A DNA stretch of 64,000 bases from Amycolatopsis vancoresmycina (GTDB taxonomy: Bacteria > Actinomycetota > Actinomycetes > Mycobacteriales > Pseudonocardiaceae): assembly GCF_000716785.1 (NCBI RefSeq), contig NZ_JNYY01000008.1:186001-250000 (forward strand), written 5' to 3'. Both the position numbers and the translations under genes were made by a program. Position 1 is the first letter of the stretch. Each line of letters begins with the position of its first letter. Of this stretch, positions 43,223 through 51,587 are shown in pieces. The notes beneath the pieces were generated by a model. That model was not told the DNA's origin, searched no databases, and saw nothing but the letters and a program-made list of their open reading frames with translations.

Positions 43223-44385
43223 CAGTACATCGCGTTCTCGACGGGGAGCCCGAAGGCGCCGGTGCCGAACATGACGTACGCGCGCTCGGCGTCGTTGGCC
43301 GCGTGAACCCGGCCGGCGTGCGCGTCCCGCCAGAAGCGCTGGATCGGCGTCCCGCGCTGGATCGCGCGGCCGCCGGAGTTCTCGAAGAGCCGGTCGATCG
43401 CCGAGATCGCGCGTTCGGTGCCGCGCACCTGGTCGCGCCGGACGCGCAGCCGCAGATCCGCGGGCAGCCGTTCCTCGCGCTTGGCGAGTTCGTACAGCTC
43501 TTCGATGTTGCGGGTCAGCTGCAGCCAGGCGGCATCGATCTCGCTGGCCGCCTCGGCGATCCGCACCTTGGCGAACGGGTCCTCTTTGGACTGCTCACCG
43601 GCGTACGCGGCCCGGACGCGCTTGCGCTGGTGCTCGACGTGCGCGTCGTAGGCACCCTGGGCCATCCCGATGATCGGCGCGGTGATGGTCGTCGGGTGCA
43701 CCGAACCGTACGGGAGGCGGTACAGCGGGCCGGGGTTGACGGCCTGGCCCGGCACCCGGCACTTCGACGTCGCGATGAAGCTCAGCGCCCGGTGCTGCGG
43801 CACGAAGACGTCCTCGACGACGATGTCGTTCGAGCCGGTGCCGCGCAGGCCGATCGTGTCCCAGACGTCCACAATGGAGTAGTCGGCGATGGGCAGCAGG
43901 TAGGTGCAGAAGTCGACCGGCTTGCCGCCGGAGAAAGCCGGTCCGCCGAGCAGCACCCACGTGCAGTGGTCGCTGCCGGAGGAGAAGCTCCACCGGCCCG
44001 ACAGCCGGTAGCCGCCCTCGACGACCTCGGCCTTGCCCATCGGCGCGTACGAAGAGGAGATCCGCACGTCCTGGTCCTCGCCCCAGACCTCCTGCTGCGC
44101 CTGCGCGTCGAACAGCGCCACGTGCCACGGGTGGACGCCGAGGATGGAGGCGACCCAGCCGGTGGACCCGCACGCGCTCGCGATCAGCTTGACCGCGGTG
44201 TAGAAGCTCACTGGGTCGGCTTCGAAGCCCCCGTGGAGCTTCGGCTGCAGCAGCTTGAAGAACCCGGTCTCCTGCAGGGCCTTGACGGACTCCTCGGGGA
44301 CGCAGCGCGCGTCCTCGGTGTCCTGGGCCCGTTCCCGCAGGACCGGCAGGAGGTCCCGGACCCCGGCGATCACCTGCTCGCTCAT
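43222..44385 (-). CDS. hsaA: 3-HSA hydroxylase oxygenase subunit HsaA
   Basis: 387-residue flavin-dependent monooxygenase of the acyl-CoA dehydrogenase fold (group D), hydroxylating 3-HSA to 3,4-DHSA with HsaB. Landmarks are ACGSTGWVASILGVHPWHVALF, GRWSFSSGSDHCTWVLLGG and the C-terminal RDAHAGRVHAANDAERAYVMFG. The ATG at 44385 is supported by AGAGAGGA just upstream, and the operator at 44421 lies 36 bp upstream. First gene of the hsa operon. Confidence 0.93.
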   Translation of the reverse strand: MSEQVIAGVRDLLPVLRERAQDTEDARCVPEESVKALQETGFFKLLQPKLHGGFEADPVSFYTAVKLIASACGSTGWVASILGVHPWHVALFDAQAQQEVWGEDQDVRISSSYAPMGKAEVVEGGYRLSGRWSFSSGSDHCTWVLLGGPAFSGGKPVDFCTYLLPIADYSIVDVWDTIGLRGTGSNDIVVEDVFVPQHRALSFIATSKCRVPGQAVNPGPLYRLPYGSVHPTTITAPIIGMAQGAYDAHVEHQRKRVRAAYAGEQSKEDPFAKVRIAEAASEIDAAWLQLTRNIEELYELAKREERLPADLRLRVRRDQVRGTERAISAIDRLFENSGGRAIQRGTPIQRFWRDAHAGRVHAANDAERAYVMFGTGAFGLPVENAMY

Positions 44386-44419
44386 GCGCAGTCCTCTCTC
44401 TGTTTCACTACCCCAGAGA

Positions 44420-46021
44420 CTAGAACACGTTCTCGTTTTTGTCGAGAACACCCTGCGCCAGGGCACTGTTGATCCCCGCTCTACGGCCGGAAAACACGCA
44501 GTCGGCCAGCGACAGGCCGCTCACGTAGGACCTGGAACAGATTCCCACGGCGGTGCGGCCGGCGGCGTACAGCCCGGGGATCGGCGCCCCCGCCGTGCTC
44601 CGCACCGCGCCGGTGTCCTCGTCGACGACCAGCCCGCCGAGGGTCAGCATCGGCGTCGGGTACCCGAGGTTGGGCCGCACCGAGATGTCGATGAGCGAGT
44701 ACGGCGGGTTGTCCAGGCGCCGCGCGAACTCGGCGGGCTTGCCCACTGGATCCCGGTCACCGTGGTAGGCCTCGACGCTCGCGCGCAGCCCCTGGGGATC
44801 GACGCCGGCCTTGCGCGCCACCTCTTCGACGGTCGGCCCGGTCACCCGGCCGCGCCGCAGCAGGTACCGCAGCTGAAGGCCCTGGAACCACTGGCTTTGC
44901 GCCTTTGTGTCCCGCCGCGCCTCGGCCACGATCGGCGCGTCGACGAGCAGCCAGCCCTTGCTCCCGTGCCCCTCGATCAGCCGCTCGCCGACGGCGGCGC
45001 CGTAGCGGGACTCGTCGATGACCCGGCGGCCCGCGGCGTCGACGATGATCCCGCCGAGGAACGCGCTCGGCGGCGTGATGAACCGCCACGCCGAGATCCG
45101 GCCGAGTTCGCCGGTCGCGCCGCCGGCCTCGACGCCGAGGCGGATGCCCGAACCGTCGTCGGCGGACGTGCCGAGCGGGAGCCCGCCGCGGTAGGCGGGG
45201 GCGTGCTCGCGGACCATCTCGCGGTTCGCGATGAACCCGCCCGCGGCGAGCACGACCCCGCGCCGGGCGGAAATTCGCAGCTCACGGCCGTGCGCGCGTT
45301 CGAACCGCTCGACCCGGCGGTGCAGCGACTTGCGCAGCGACGGCACGTAGATCCCGGGCTTCGCGGCGTACTGCGCGAAGCGCTGGTGCCGTGCCCGCAC
45401 ACCCGCGGGGGCTTCGCCCAGCGTGTCGGCGACGAGCCCGGTGACGCGGCCCGCGTCGTCGCGGATCAGGCTGCGGGCGGTCGTCTGGGTCAGCACCCGG
45501 ATGCCGCGGGCGCGCACGGCGGCCTTGAGCCGCGCCATCAGCATCTTCCCCGAGGTTCCCGGCCCCTTGACGCGGTGCCCGCGCGGGGCCGGTTTCGCCG
45601 CGTCGCGGAACCCGCCGGCCGCCTCGCTGCCGGAGTAGTAGAGGTAGTGCGCGTCGCTGGGGTACGACGTCTTGTACGGGCACAGGCTGCCTTCGAACGG
45701 CACGCCGTTGCCCTCCAGCCAGGTGATCATCTCGCGGCTGCCCTCGCAGAACCGCCGCAGCGTCGCCTCGGAGACGACGTCCCCGGTCTCCTGGCGCAGG
45801 TAGGCGTACATCGCGTCGACGGAGTCGTCGACACCCGCGTCGAGCTGCTGCCCGGTCCCGCCCCCGGCGTAGACCACGCCACCGCTGACCGCGCTGGCTC
45901 CTCCCCCGGCGAAGCGCTCGACGATGATGACGTCGGCGCCCGCGTCGGCCGCTTCGAGGGCGGCACAGGCGCCGGCCGCCCCGAACCCCACGATGACCAC
46001 GTCCGCGACGAGTGCGTCCAT
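44420..46021 (-). CDS. FAD-dependent oxidoreductase of the KstD/fumarate reductase family
   Basis: 533 residues. The N-terminal FAD motif is DVVIVGFGAAGACAALEAADAGADVIIVER with GGASAVSGGVVYAGGG. The C-terminus has GLYAAGRTAVGICSRSYVSGLSLADCVFSGRRAG instead of the Y-x-G-P-G of true KstD. Its S-G-x-S-L-A-D ending is like that of delta-4(5alpha)-ketosteroid dehydrogenases, so that activity is a reasonable guess. It is divergent from kstD across two operators. Its stop codon overlaps the hsaA operator, so the two minus-strand units may be partly read-through. Confidence 0.75.
   Translation of the reverse strand: MDALVADVVIVGFGAAGACAALEAADAGADVIIVERFAGGGASAVSGGVVYAGGGTGQQLDAGVDDSVDAMYAYLRQETGDVVSEATLRRFCEGSREMITWLEGNGVPFEGSLCPYKTSYPSDAHYLYYSGSEAAGGFRDAAKPAPRGHRVKGPGTSGKMLMARLKAAVRARGIRVLTQTTARSLIRDDAGRVTGLVADTLGEAPAGVRARHQRFAQYAAKPGIYVPSLRKSLHRRVERFERAHGRELRISARRGVVLAAGGFIANREMVREHAPAYRGGLPLGTSADDGSGIRLGVEAGGATGELGRISAWRFITPPSAFLGGIIVDAAGRRVIDESRYGAAVGERLIEGHGSKGWLLVDAPIVAEARRDTKAQSQWFQGLQLRYLLRRGRVTGPTVEEVARKAGVDPQGLRASVEAYHGDRDPVGKPAEFARRLDNPPYSLIDISVRPNLGYPTPMLTLGGLVVDEDTGAVRSTAGAPIPGLYAAGRTAVGICSRSYVSGLSLADCVFSGRRAGINSALAQGVLDKNENVF
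44421..44434. promoter_or_regulatory. KstR-type operator of the hsa operon, overlapping an upstream stop codon
   Basis: TAGAACACGTTCTC matches the core and leading T. The complement of its first bases is the TAG stop and last codons of the flavoprotein gene at 44420, so operator and coding end are fused. Confidence 0.8.
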
Positions 46022-46038
46022 GGTCGCTACCCTAGAAC

Positions 46039-46052
46039 TGAAACACGTTCTC
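46039..46052. promoter_or_regulatory. KstR-type operator 1 between the flavoprotein gene and kstD
   Basis: TGAAACACGTTCTC has the full core and leading T, 17 bp from the flavoprotein ATG. A partial half-site, TAGAAC, lies just before it. Confidence 0.75.
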
Positions 46053-46096
46053 GTCTATGGTGACCGAAAGGCGCTCCCAACTGGATACTTGCGTCG

Positions 46097-46110
46097 TGGA
46101 ACACGTTACA
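46097..46110. promoter_or_regulatory. KstR-type operator 2, upstream of kstD
   Basis: TGGAACACGTTACA fits T-N2-AAC-N2-GTT-N2-A exactly, 11 bp before the kstD ATG. Confidence 0.85.
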
Positions 46111-46121
46111 GGTGAGGTGGA

Positions 46122-47786
46122 ATGAGCGAGCAGTTCGACGTCGTCGTGGTCGGCAGCGGCGCCGCCGGGATGACCGCCGCGCTGGCTGCGGCCCACCACG
46201 GCTTGAGCGTCGTCGTCCTGGAGAAGGCGGCCTGCTTCGGCGGCTCGACCGCGCGCTCCGGCGGCGGCGTCTGGCTGCCCGGCAACCACGCGCTGCGCGC
46301 CGCCGGGATCGAGGAACCACCCGAACGGGCGCGCGAGTACCTGGCCTCGATCGTCGGCGACGTCGTCCCGGCCGTCCGGCGCGACACGTTCCTCGCCCAC
46401 GGTCCCGAGGTGCTCCAGTTCGTCTGCAACCACACGCCGCTGAAGTTCCGCTGGGTCCGCGACTACAGCGACTACCACCCCGAAGCCCCCGGCGGGCGCC
46501 CCGGCGGCCGCTCGGTCGAGCCGATGGCCTTCGACGGCAAGCTGCTCGGCCCCGAGCTGGCCCACCTCGAACCGCCGTACAGCGCTCCCCCGATGGGCGT
46601 GCCGATCACCCAGGCCGACTACCGCTGGCTGAGCCTCCTCGCGAGACACCCGCGCGGCGCCGTCCGGATGCTGTCACTGGGCCGGCAGTGGCTCGTCGGC
46701 AGGCTCCGCGGGCAGCGGCTGCTGAGCATGGGGCAAGCGCTTGCGGCCGGCCTCCGCGTCGGGCTCGCCCAGGCCGGGGTCGAGGTCCGGCTGAACACCG
46801 CGCTGACCGACCTGCAGGTCGACGGCGACCGCGTGACCGGCGTCGTCACACCGCACGGGGTCATCGAGGCGCGGCGCGGGGTGATCCTCGGCAGCGGCGG
46901 CTTCGAGCGGAACCTCGAGATGCGCGAGAAGTACCAGCGCGCGCCGATCGGCGTCGACTGGACCGTCGGCGCGGCCGCCAACACCGGCGACGGCATCACC
47001 GCCGGCCTCAAGCTCGGCGCGGCACTCGACCTGATGGACGACGCCTGGTGGGGCCCGTCGCTGCCGCTCACCGGCGGGCCGTGGTTCGCGCTGGCCGAGC
47101 GGTCGCGGCCGCGCAGCATCATGGTCGACGCGCGCGGCGAGCGGTTCGCCAACGAGTCGGCGCCCTACGTCGAGGCCGTCCACGCGATGTACGGCAAGGG
47201 CGACGGGCCGGGCGAGCACATCCCGACCTGGCTGCTGTTCGACCAGCGCTACAAGGACCGGTACATGTTCACCGGGATCGGGCCGCGCCAGCCGCTGCCC
47301 GGCCGCTGGTTCAAGGCCGGGATCGCGGCGAAGTCGTCGTCGATCGCCGGACTGGCGGCCAAGATCGACGTCCCGGCCGCCGCGCTGGAGGCGACGATCG
47401 AGCGCTTCAACGGCTTCGCACGCAACGGCGTCGACGAAGACTTCCACCGCGGGGTCAGCAAGTACGACCACTACTACGGCGACCCGCGTAACAAGCCCAA
47501 CCCCAGCCTCGGCCCCCTCGACAAGGCGCCGTACTACGCGGTGAAGATCGTGCCGGGCGACTTGGGCACCAAGGGCGGGCTGCGCACCGACGAGCACGCG
47601 CAGGTGCTGCGCGAGGACGGCTCGGCGGTGCCGGGGCTGTTCGCCGCGGGCAACGCCAGCGCCGCCGTGATGGGCCGGACCTACGCCGGGCCGGGCGCGA
47701 CCATCGGCCCCGCCATGGTGTTCGGCTACCTTGCGGCGACGCGGCTGGCGAACGAAGATCAGGGGACCACGGGAGGGCAGCGATGA
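46122..47786 (+). CDS. kstD: 3-ketosteroid delta-1-dehydrogenase KstD
   Basis: 554-residue FAD enzyme that introduces the C1-C2 double bond, leading to ring B opening after KshAB. The FAD motif is VVVVGSGAAGMTAALAAAHHGLSVVVLEK, followed by GGSTARSGGGVWLPGNH. The C-terminal catalytic segment GRTYAGPGATIGPAMVFGYLAA supplies the conserved Tyr and Gly (Y487/G491 in the Rhodococcus enzyme). ATG 46122 follows GAGGTGG. It overlaps kshA by 4 bp, making a kstD-kshA-small ORF-kshB-hydratase operon. Confidence 0.93.
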   Translation: MSEQFDVVVVGSGAAGMTAALAAAHHGLSVVVLEKAACFGGSTARSGGGVWLPGNHALRAAGIEEPPERAREYLASIVGDVVPAVRRDTFLAHGPEVLQFVCNHTPLKFRWVRDYSDYHPEAPGGRPGGRSVEPMAFDGKLLGPELAHLEPPYSAPPMGVPITQADYRWLSLLARHPRGAVRMLSLGRQWLVGRLRGQRLLSMGQALAAGLRVGLAQAGVEVRLNTALTDLQVDGDRVTGVVTPHGVIEARRGVILGSGGFERNLEMREKYQRAPIGVDWTVGAAANTGDGITAGLKLGAALDLMDDAWWGPSLPLTGGPWFALAERSRPRSIMVDARGERFANESAPYVEAVHAMYGKGDGPGEHIPTWLLFDQRYKDRYMFTGIGPRQPLPGRWFKAGIAAKSSSIAGLAAKIDVPAAALEATIERFNGFARNGVDEDFHRGVSKYDHYYGDPRNKPNPSLGPLDKAPYYAVKIVPGDLGTKGGLRTDEHAQVLREDGSAVPGLFAAGNASAAVMGRTYAGPGATIGPAMVFGYLAATRLANEDQGTTGGQR

Positions 47787-48919
47787 CGCAGGATTCGGTA
47801 CGGACCATCTACGCCGGCGAGCCGCCGACCCGGTTCGCCCGCGGCTGGCACTGCCTGGGCCTGGCGGAGACCTTCCGCGACGGGAACCCGCACGCCGTCA
47901 CGGCGTTCGGCACGAAGCTCGTGGTGTGGGCGGACTCGGCGGGCGAGCTGCACGTGCTCGACGGCTACTGCCGGCACATGGGCGGCGACCTCACCCAGGG
48001 CAGCGTCAAGGGCGACGAGGTGGCCTGCCCGTTCCACGACTGGCGCTGGAACGGCAAGGGCAAGTGCGTCTCGATCCCCTACGCCAAGCGGGTTCCGCTG
48101 CGCGCGCGGACCCGGGCGTGGACGACGGACGAACAGAACGGCCAGCTGTTCGTGTGGCACGACCCGGAAGGCAACCCGCCGCCCGAGGAGGTCGCGATCC
48201 CGCGGATCGAGGCCGCCGACAGCGCCGAGTGGAGCAACTGGACCTGGGACGAGATCTTCATCGACGGCTCCAACTGCCGGGAGATCATCGACAACGTCGT
48301 CGACATGGCGCACTTCTTCTACATCCACTACGCCTACCCGACGTACTTCAAGAACGTCTTCGAGGGCCACATCGCCACGCAGTACCTGAACACCAAGGGC
48401 CGCCCGGACATGGGGATGGCGTCGAACTACGGCGGCGAGGACAACCTGCTGCGGTCGGAGGCGTCCTACTTCGGGCCGTCCTACATGATCAACAAGCTGG
48501 TGAACTCGTTCCAGGGCTACGAAATCGAGAGCGTGCTCATCAACTGCCACTACCCCGTCACGCCGACGTCGTTCGTGCTGCAGTACGGCATGAAGGTCAA
48601 GAAGCAGAACGGGATCACCGACGAGCACGCCGACAAGATCGCCGCGAAGCTGGCCCGCGGGATCGGGTCGGGGTTCCTGCAGGACGTCGAGATCTGGAAG
48701 CACAAGACGCAGATCGACAACCCGCTGCTGTGCGAAGAGGACGGTCCGGTCTACCAGCTTCGCCGCTGGTACCAGCAGTTCTACGTCGACGCGGCCGACG
48801 TCACCGAGGACATGACGCAGCGGTTCGAGTTCGAAGTGGACACGACGAAGGCGAACGAGGCGTGGGCGGCGGAGGTCGCGGAGAACCTGGCGCGGCAGAA
48901 GACCGAGGCGGAAGTGTGA
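47783..48919 (+). CDS. kshA: 3-ketosteroid 9-alpha-hydroxylase oxygenase KshA
   Basis: 378-residue Rieske non-heme iron oxygenase. The Rieske ligands are Cys63-x-His65 and Cys82-x2-His85 (GYCRHMGG and ACPFHDW). The mononuclear iron site is in DNVVDMAHFFYIHYAYP with His177 and His182. LINCHYPVTPTSFVLQYGM and the DGPVYQLRRWYQQFYVD end match KshA. It hydroxylates C9 and, with KstD, causes ring B opening. It overlaps kstD and the next ORF by 4 bases each. Confidence 0.94.
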   Translation: MTQDSVRTIYAGEPPTRFARGWHCLGLAETFRDGNPHAVTAFGTKLVVWADSAGELHVLDGYCRHMGGDLTQGSVKGDEVACPFHDWRWNGKGKCVSIPYAKRVPLRARTRAWTTDEQNGQLFVWHDPEGNPPPEEVAIPRIEAADSAEWSNWTWDEIFIDGSNCREIIDNVVDMAHFFYIHYAYPTYFKNVFEGHIATQYLNTKGRPDMGMASNYGGEDNLLRSEASYFGPSYMINKLVNSFQGYEIESVLINCHYPVTPTSFVLQYGMKVKKQNGITDEHADKIAAKLARGIGSGFLQDVEIWKHKTQIDNPLLCEEDGPVYQLRRWYQQFYVDAADVTEDMTQRFEFEVDTTKANEAWAAEVAENLARQKTEAEV

Positions 48920-49173
48920 CGACCGCCGAGCAGACCGAGTTCCTGTCGGGCGGGCTGCGGCCGCACGCGTGCCGCAGCTGCGGGACGTGCGTGCTGGTGA
49001 AGAAGAACAGCATCCAGCACACGAGCATCCAGTGGACGTCCCGGCCCGCCGACACCTGCCCGGTGTTCGCGGACGCGGACGGCCCGTCGGCGCTGCTCGA
49101 CACGTGCCCGAAGCTGGCCGACAGCATCGGCGACGCGGTGCGCGAAGGCACGCTGGCGGTGGCCGATGGCTGA
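48916..49173 (+). CDS. Small five-cysteine protein between kshA and kshB
   Basis: 85 residues, not recognised as a named family. Cys19-x2-Cys22-x2-Cys25 (ACRSCGTCVL) plus Cys48 and Cys64 could bind zinc or an Fe-S cluster. The rest is short and polar with no signal peptide or TM. GTG 48916 overlaps the kshA stop, and the gene's end overlaps the kshB start by 8 bp, so it is translated between the two subunits of the hydroxylase. M. tuberculosis has a conserved hypothetical (Rv3527) just after kshA; whether it is homologous I cannot tell. Confidence 0.7.
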   Translation: MTTAEQTEFLSGGLRPHACRSCGTCVLVKKNSIQHTSIQWTSRPADTCPVFADADGPSALLDTCPKLADSIGDAVREGTLAVADG

Positions 49174-50197
49174 GCGGGTCTACACGCTGACCGTCGCCGA
49201 CGTCGTCGTCGAGACGCCGGACGCGCGGTCGGTGGTCTTCGAGATCCCGCCCGAGCACTCGGCCGCGTTTCGCTATTCCGCCGGCCAGTTCCTGACGCTG
49301 AAGATCCCCAGCGAGCAGACCGGTTCGGTGGCGCGGTGCTATTCGCTGTCGAGCGCGCCGCACGAGAACCGCGTGCAGGTGACGGTCAAGCGGACCGACG
49401 GCGGGTACGGGTCCGGCTGGATCTGCTCGTCGTTGCAGCCGGGGATGCAGGTCGACGTGCTCGCACCCGCCGGGGTGTTCTGCCCTTCTTCGGCCGACGA
49501 GGACTTCCTGCTGTTCGCCGCCGGCAGCGGCATCACGCCGGTGATGGCGATCCTGAAGACGGCTCTGGAGACCGGTTCCGGCCGGGTCGTGCTGGTCTAC
49601 GCCAACCGCGACGAGCGTTCGGTGATCTTCGCGGGCGAACTGGCGTCGCTGGCGAAGCGCTACGGCGACCGGCTGGTGGTGGTGCACTGGCTGGAGAGCG
49701 TCCAGGGCCTGCCGGACGTCTCCCAGCTGCGCGGGCTGGCTTCGGTGTACACGTCGTACGAGGCATTCCTGTGCGGTCCGGCGCCCTTCATGGCGGCCGC
49801 GCGGGAGGCGCTGGGGCAGCTCGGGGTGCCGCGGGAGCGGGTGCACGTCGAGAAGTTCACGTCGCTGACCGGGAACCCGTTCGAAGCGGTGGCCGCCGAG
49901 CCGGTCGTCGAATTCGACGAGGCACCGGCGTCGGTGACGGTGTCGCTGGACGGCGACACGCGGACGCTGACCTGGCCGCGGCAGCGGAAGCTCCTGGACC
50001 GGCTGCTGGACGCCGGGATGGACGCGCCGTACTCGTGCCGCGAGGGACAGTGCAGCGCGTGCGCGTGCCGCGTGGTGTCGGGCGAGGTGAAGATGCTGCA
50101 CAACGAGGTCCTCGACGCCGAGGACATGGCGGACGGCATCGTGCTGGCCTGCCAGTCCCTGCCGGTCACCGACGAGGTCTCGATCAGCTACGAATAG
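49166..50197 (+). CDS. kshB: KshB, reductase of the 9-alpha-hydroxylase
   Basis: 343-residue ferredoxin reductase. An FAD domain (about 1-105, with RCYSLSSAP) and an NAD(P) domain (about 110-235, with GSGITPVMAILK and FLCGPAPFM) precede a plant-type [2Fe-2S] domain (about 255-343) whose cysteines are in CREGQCSACAC and LACQS. It carries electrons from NADH to the Rieske centre of KshA. In M. tuberculosis kshB is near hsaA; here it is joined directly to kshA. ATG 49166 overlaps the small ORF. Confidence 0.93.
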   Translation: MAERVYTLTVADVVVETPDARSVVFEIPPEHSAAFRYSAGQFLTLKIPSEQTGSVARCYSLSSAPHENRVQVTVKRTDGGYGSGWICSSLQPGMQVDVLAPAGVFCPSSADEDFLLFAAGSGITPVMAILKTALETGSGRVVLVYANRDERSVIFAGELASLAKRYGDRLVVVHWLESVQGLPDVSQLRGLASVYTSYEAFLCGPAPFMAAAREALGQLGVPRERVHVEKFTSLTGNPFEAVAAEPVVEFDEAPASVTVSLDGDTRTLTWPRQRKLLDRLLDAGMDAPYSCREGQCSACACRVVSGEVKMLHNEVLDAEDMADGIVLACQSLPVTDEVSISYE

Positions 50198-50207
50198 GGA
50201 GTTCTTC

Positions 50208-51056
50208 GTGCCCATCAACCCCGACGTCGCCATCGGTGCCGAGATCGGCGAGGTGAACTTCGCCTGGACGTCGTCGGACGTGCTGCTGTACCACCTGGCG
50301 CTGGGCGCGGGCCCGGACGAGCTGCGGTACACCTACGAGCGGGACCTGGTGGTGCTGCCGACGTTCGCGACGGTCGCGGCCAACCTGCGCGTGTTCGACC
50401 CGCCGGCGGTTTCGTTCCCCGGCGTCGAGATCGACCTGGCGAAGGTGCTGCACGGCAAGCAGGAGATCACGCTGCACCAGCCGATCCCGGTCGCGGGGAA
50501 GGCGGTGGCCCGCTCGCGGATCGCCGACGTGTACGACAAGGGCAAGGCCGCGGTGGTGGTCCAGGAGGTCTCGGTCACGTCCTCGTCGGGCGATCCACTG
50601 TGGACGGCCCGGTCGAGCATCTTCGCCCGCGGGGAGGGTGGTTTCGGCGGTTCGCGGGGTCCCTCGGACCGCCTCTCGTGGCCGTCACGGGAGCCGGACG
50701 TCGTCTTGGAGGTCCCCACGCTGCCGCAGCAGGCGCTGCTGTACCGGCTGTGCGGCGACCGGAACCCGCTGCACGCGGACCCGGAGTTCGCCCGCGCGGC
50801 GGGGTTCGACCGGCCGATCCTGCACGGGCTGTGCACGTACGGGATCGTGGCGCGGGTGCTGGTGAACGAATTCCTGGACGGCGACCCGGCGCGGGTGGCG
50901 TCGTTCGCGGCGAAGTTCGCCGGGGTGGTGTTCCCGGGCGAGACGCTGCGGATCCGGGTGTGGCGCGCGGGCGACCAGCTGCTGGTGACGACGTCGGCGG
51001 CCGAGCGGGACGACGCGCCGGTGCTGGCGGACACGGTGCTGGTGTCCACTTCCTGA
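50208..51056 (+). CDS. hsd4B: MaoC-like steroid enoyl-CoA hydratase (Hsd4B/ChsH3-like)
   Basis: 282-residue double hot-dog hydratase. The C-terminal module carries the hydratase-2 motif YRLCGDRNPLHADPEFARAAGFDRPILHGLCTYG. The N-terminal module (1-120) is the inactive half. Length and motif match M. tuberculosis Rv3538. It hydrates the C24 bile-acid-type enoyl-CoA of the side chain. Start GTG 50208 with GGGAG. It lies 10 bp after kshB and is probably the last sterol enzyme of the kstD operon. Confidence 0.85.
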   Translation: MPINPDVAIGAEIGEVNFAWTSSDVLLYHLALGAGPDELRYTYERDLVVLPTFATVAANLRVFDPPAVSFPGVEIDLAKVLHGKQEITLHQPIPVAGKAVARSRIADVYDKGKAAVVVQEVSVTSSSGDPLWTARSSIFARGEGGFGGSRGPSDRLSWPSREPDVVLEVPTLPQQALLYRLCGDRNPLHADPEFARAAGFDRPILHGLCTYGIVARVLVNEFLDGDPARVASFAAKFAGVVFPGETLRIRVWRAGDQLLVTTSAAERDDAPVLADTVLVSTS

Positions 51057-51116
51057 GCTGCCCTTCCGGGGCCACTATCGTGGGTGGCGAGACTGCGGTT
51101 CGGTTCGGGAGGACGA

Positions 51117-51569
51117 ATGCCGGAATACTTCGTGGTGCGCGGAACGGTCGAACCGGGCGACAAGCGCGGCCGCGAGCTGGGCTTTCCGACGGCCAACATA
51201 GCGCTGCGCGACCAGGACGGCTCCCTGGGCGACGGGGTGTGGGCGGGCTGGATCGGCCGCCCGGACGGCACCCGCCTCCCGGCGGCGATCTCGGTCGGCC
51301 GCCGCCCGACGTACTACGGCGCGGACGGGTATCGCCTGCTGGAGGCCCACGTCCTGGAGTTTTCGGGCGACCTGTACGGAGAGACGCTGACGGTGTGGCT
51401 CGGCGCCCACCTGCGCAACCAGGAGAAGTACGACTCGGCGGAGGACTTGATCACGGCGTTGAAGAACGACATCGCGGCGGCGGCTCAGTGGACGGCCGGC
51501 CACCCGGCTGATTCGCTTCCCGCGGCCGGGGAGAGCCCGCTGGGCGAGGTGCGGCGGGTCGCGGGCTGA
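51117..51569 (+). CDS. Stand-alone riboflavin kinase domain protein (RibF C-terminal-like)
   Basis: 150 residues covering the flavokinase fold only: the RGRELGFPTANIALRD motif, PAAISVGRRPTYYG and LEAHVLEFSGDLYGETLTVWL. The FAD-synthetase half of bacterial RibF is absent. ATG 51117 is preferred over upstream in-frame starts because GGAGG sits 4 bases before it. It follows the hydratase by 60 bp on the same strand, so it may be expressed with the kstD operon and make FMN for its flavoproteins (HsaB, HsaA, KstD, KshB). Confidence 0.82.
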   Translation: MPEYFVVRGTVEPGDKRGRELGFPTANIALRDQDGSLGDGVWAGWIGRPDGTRLPAAISVGRRPTYYGADGYRLLEAHVLEFSGDLYGETLTVWLGAHLRNQEKYDSAEDLITALKNDIAAAAQWTAGHPADSLPAAGESPLGEVRRVAG

Positions 51570-51587
51570 GGTCTGCCGCGGCCGCGC

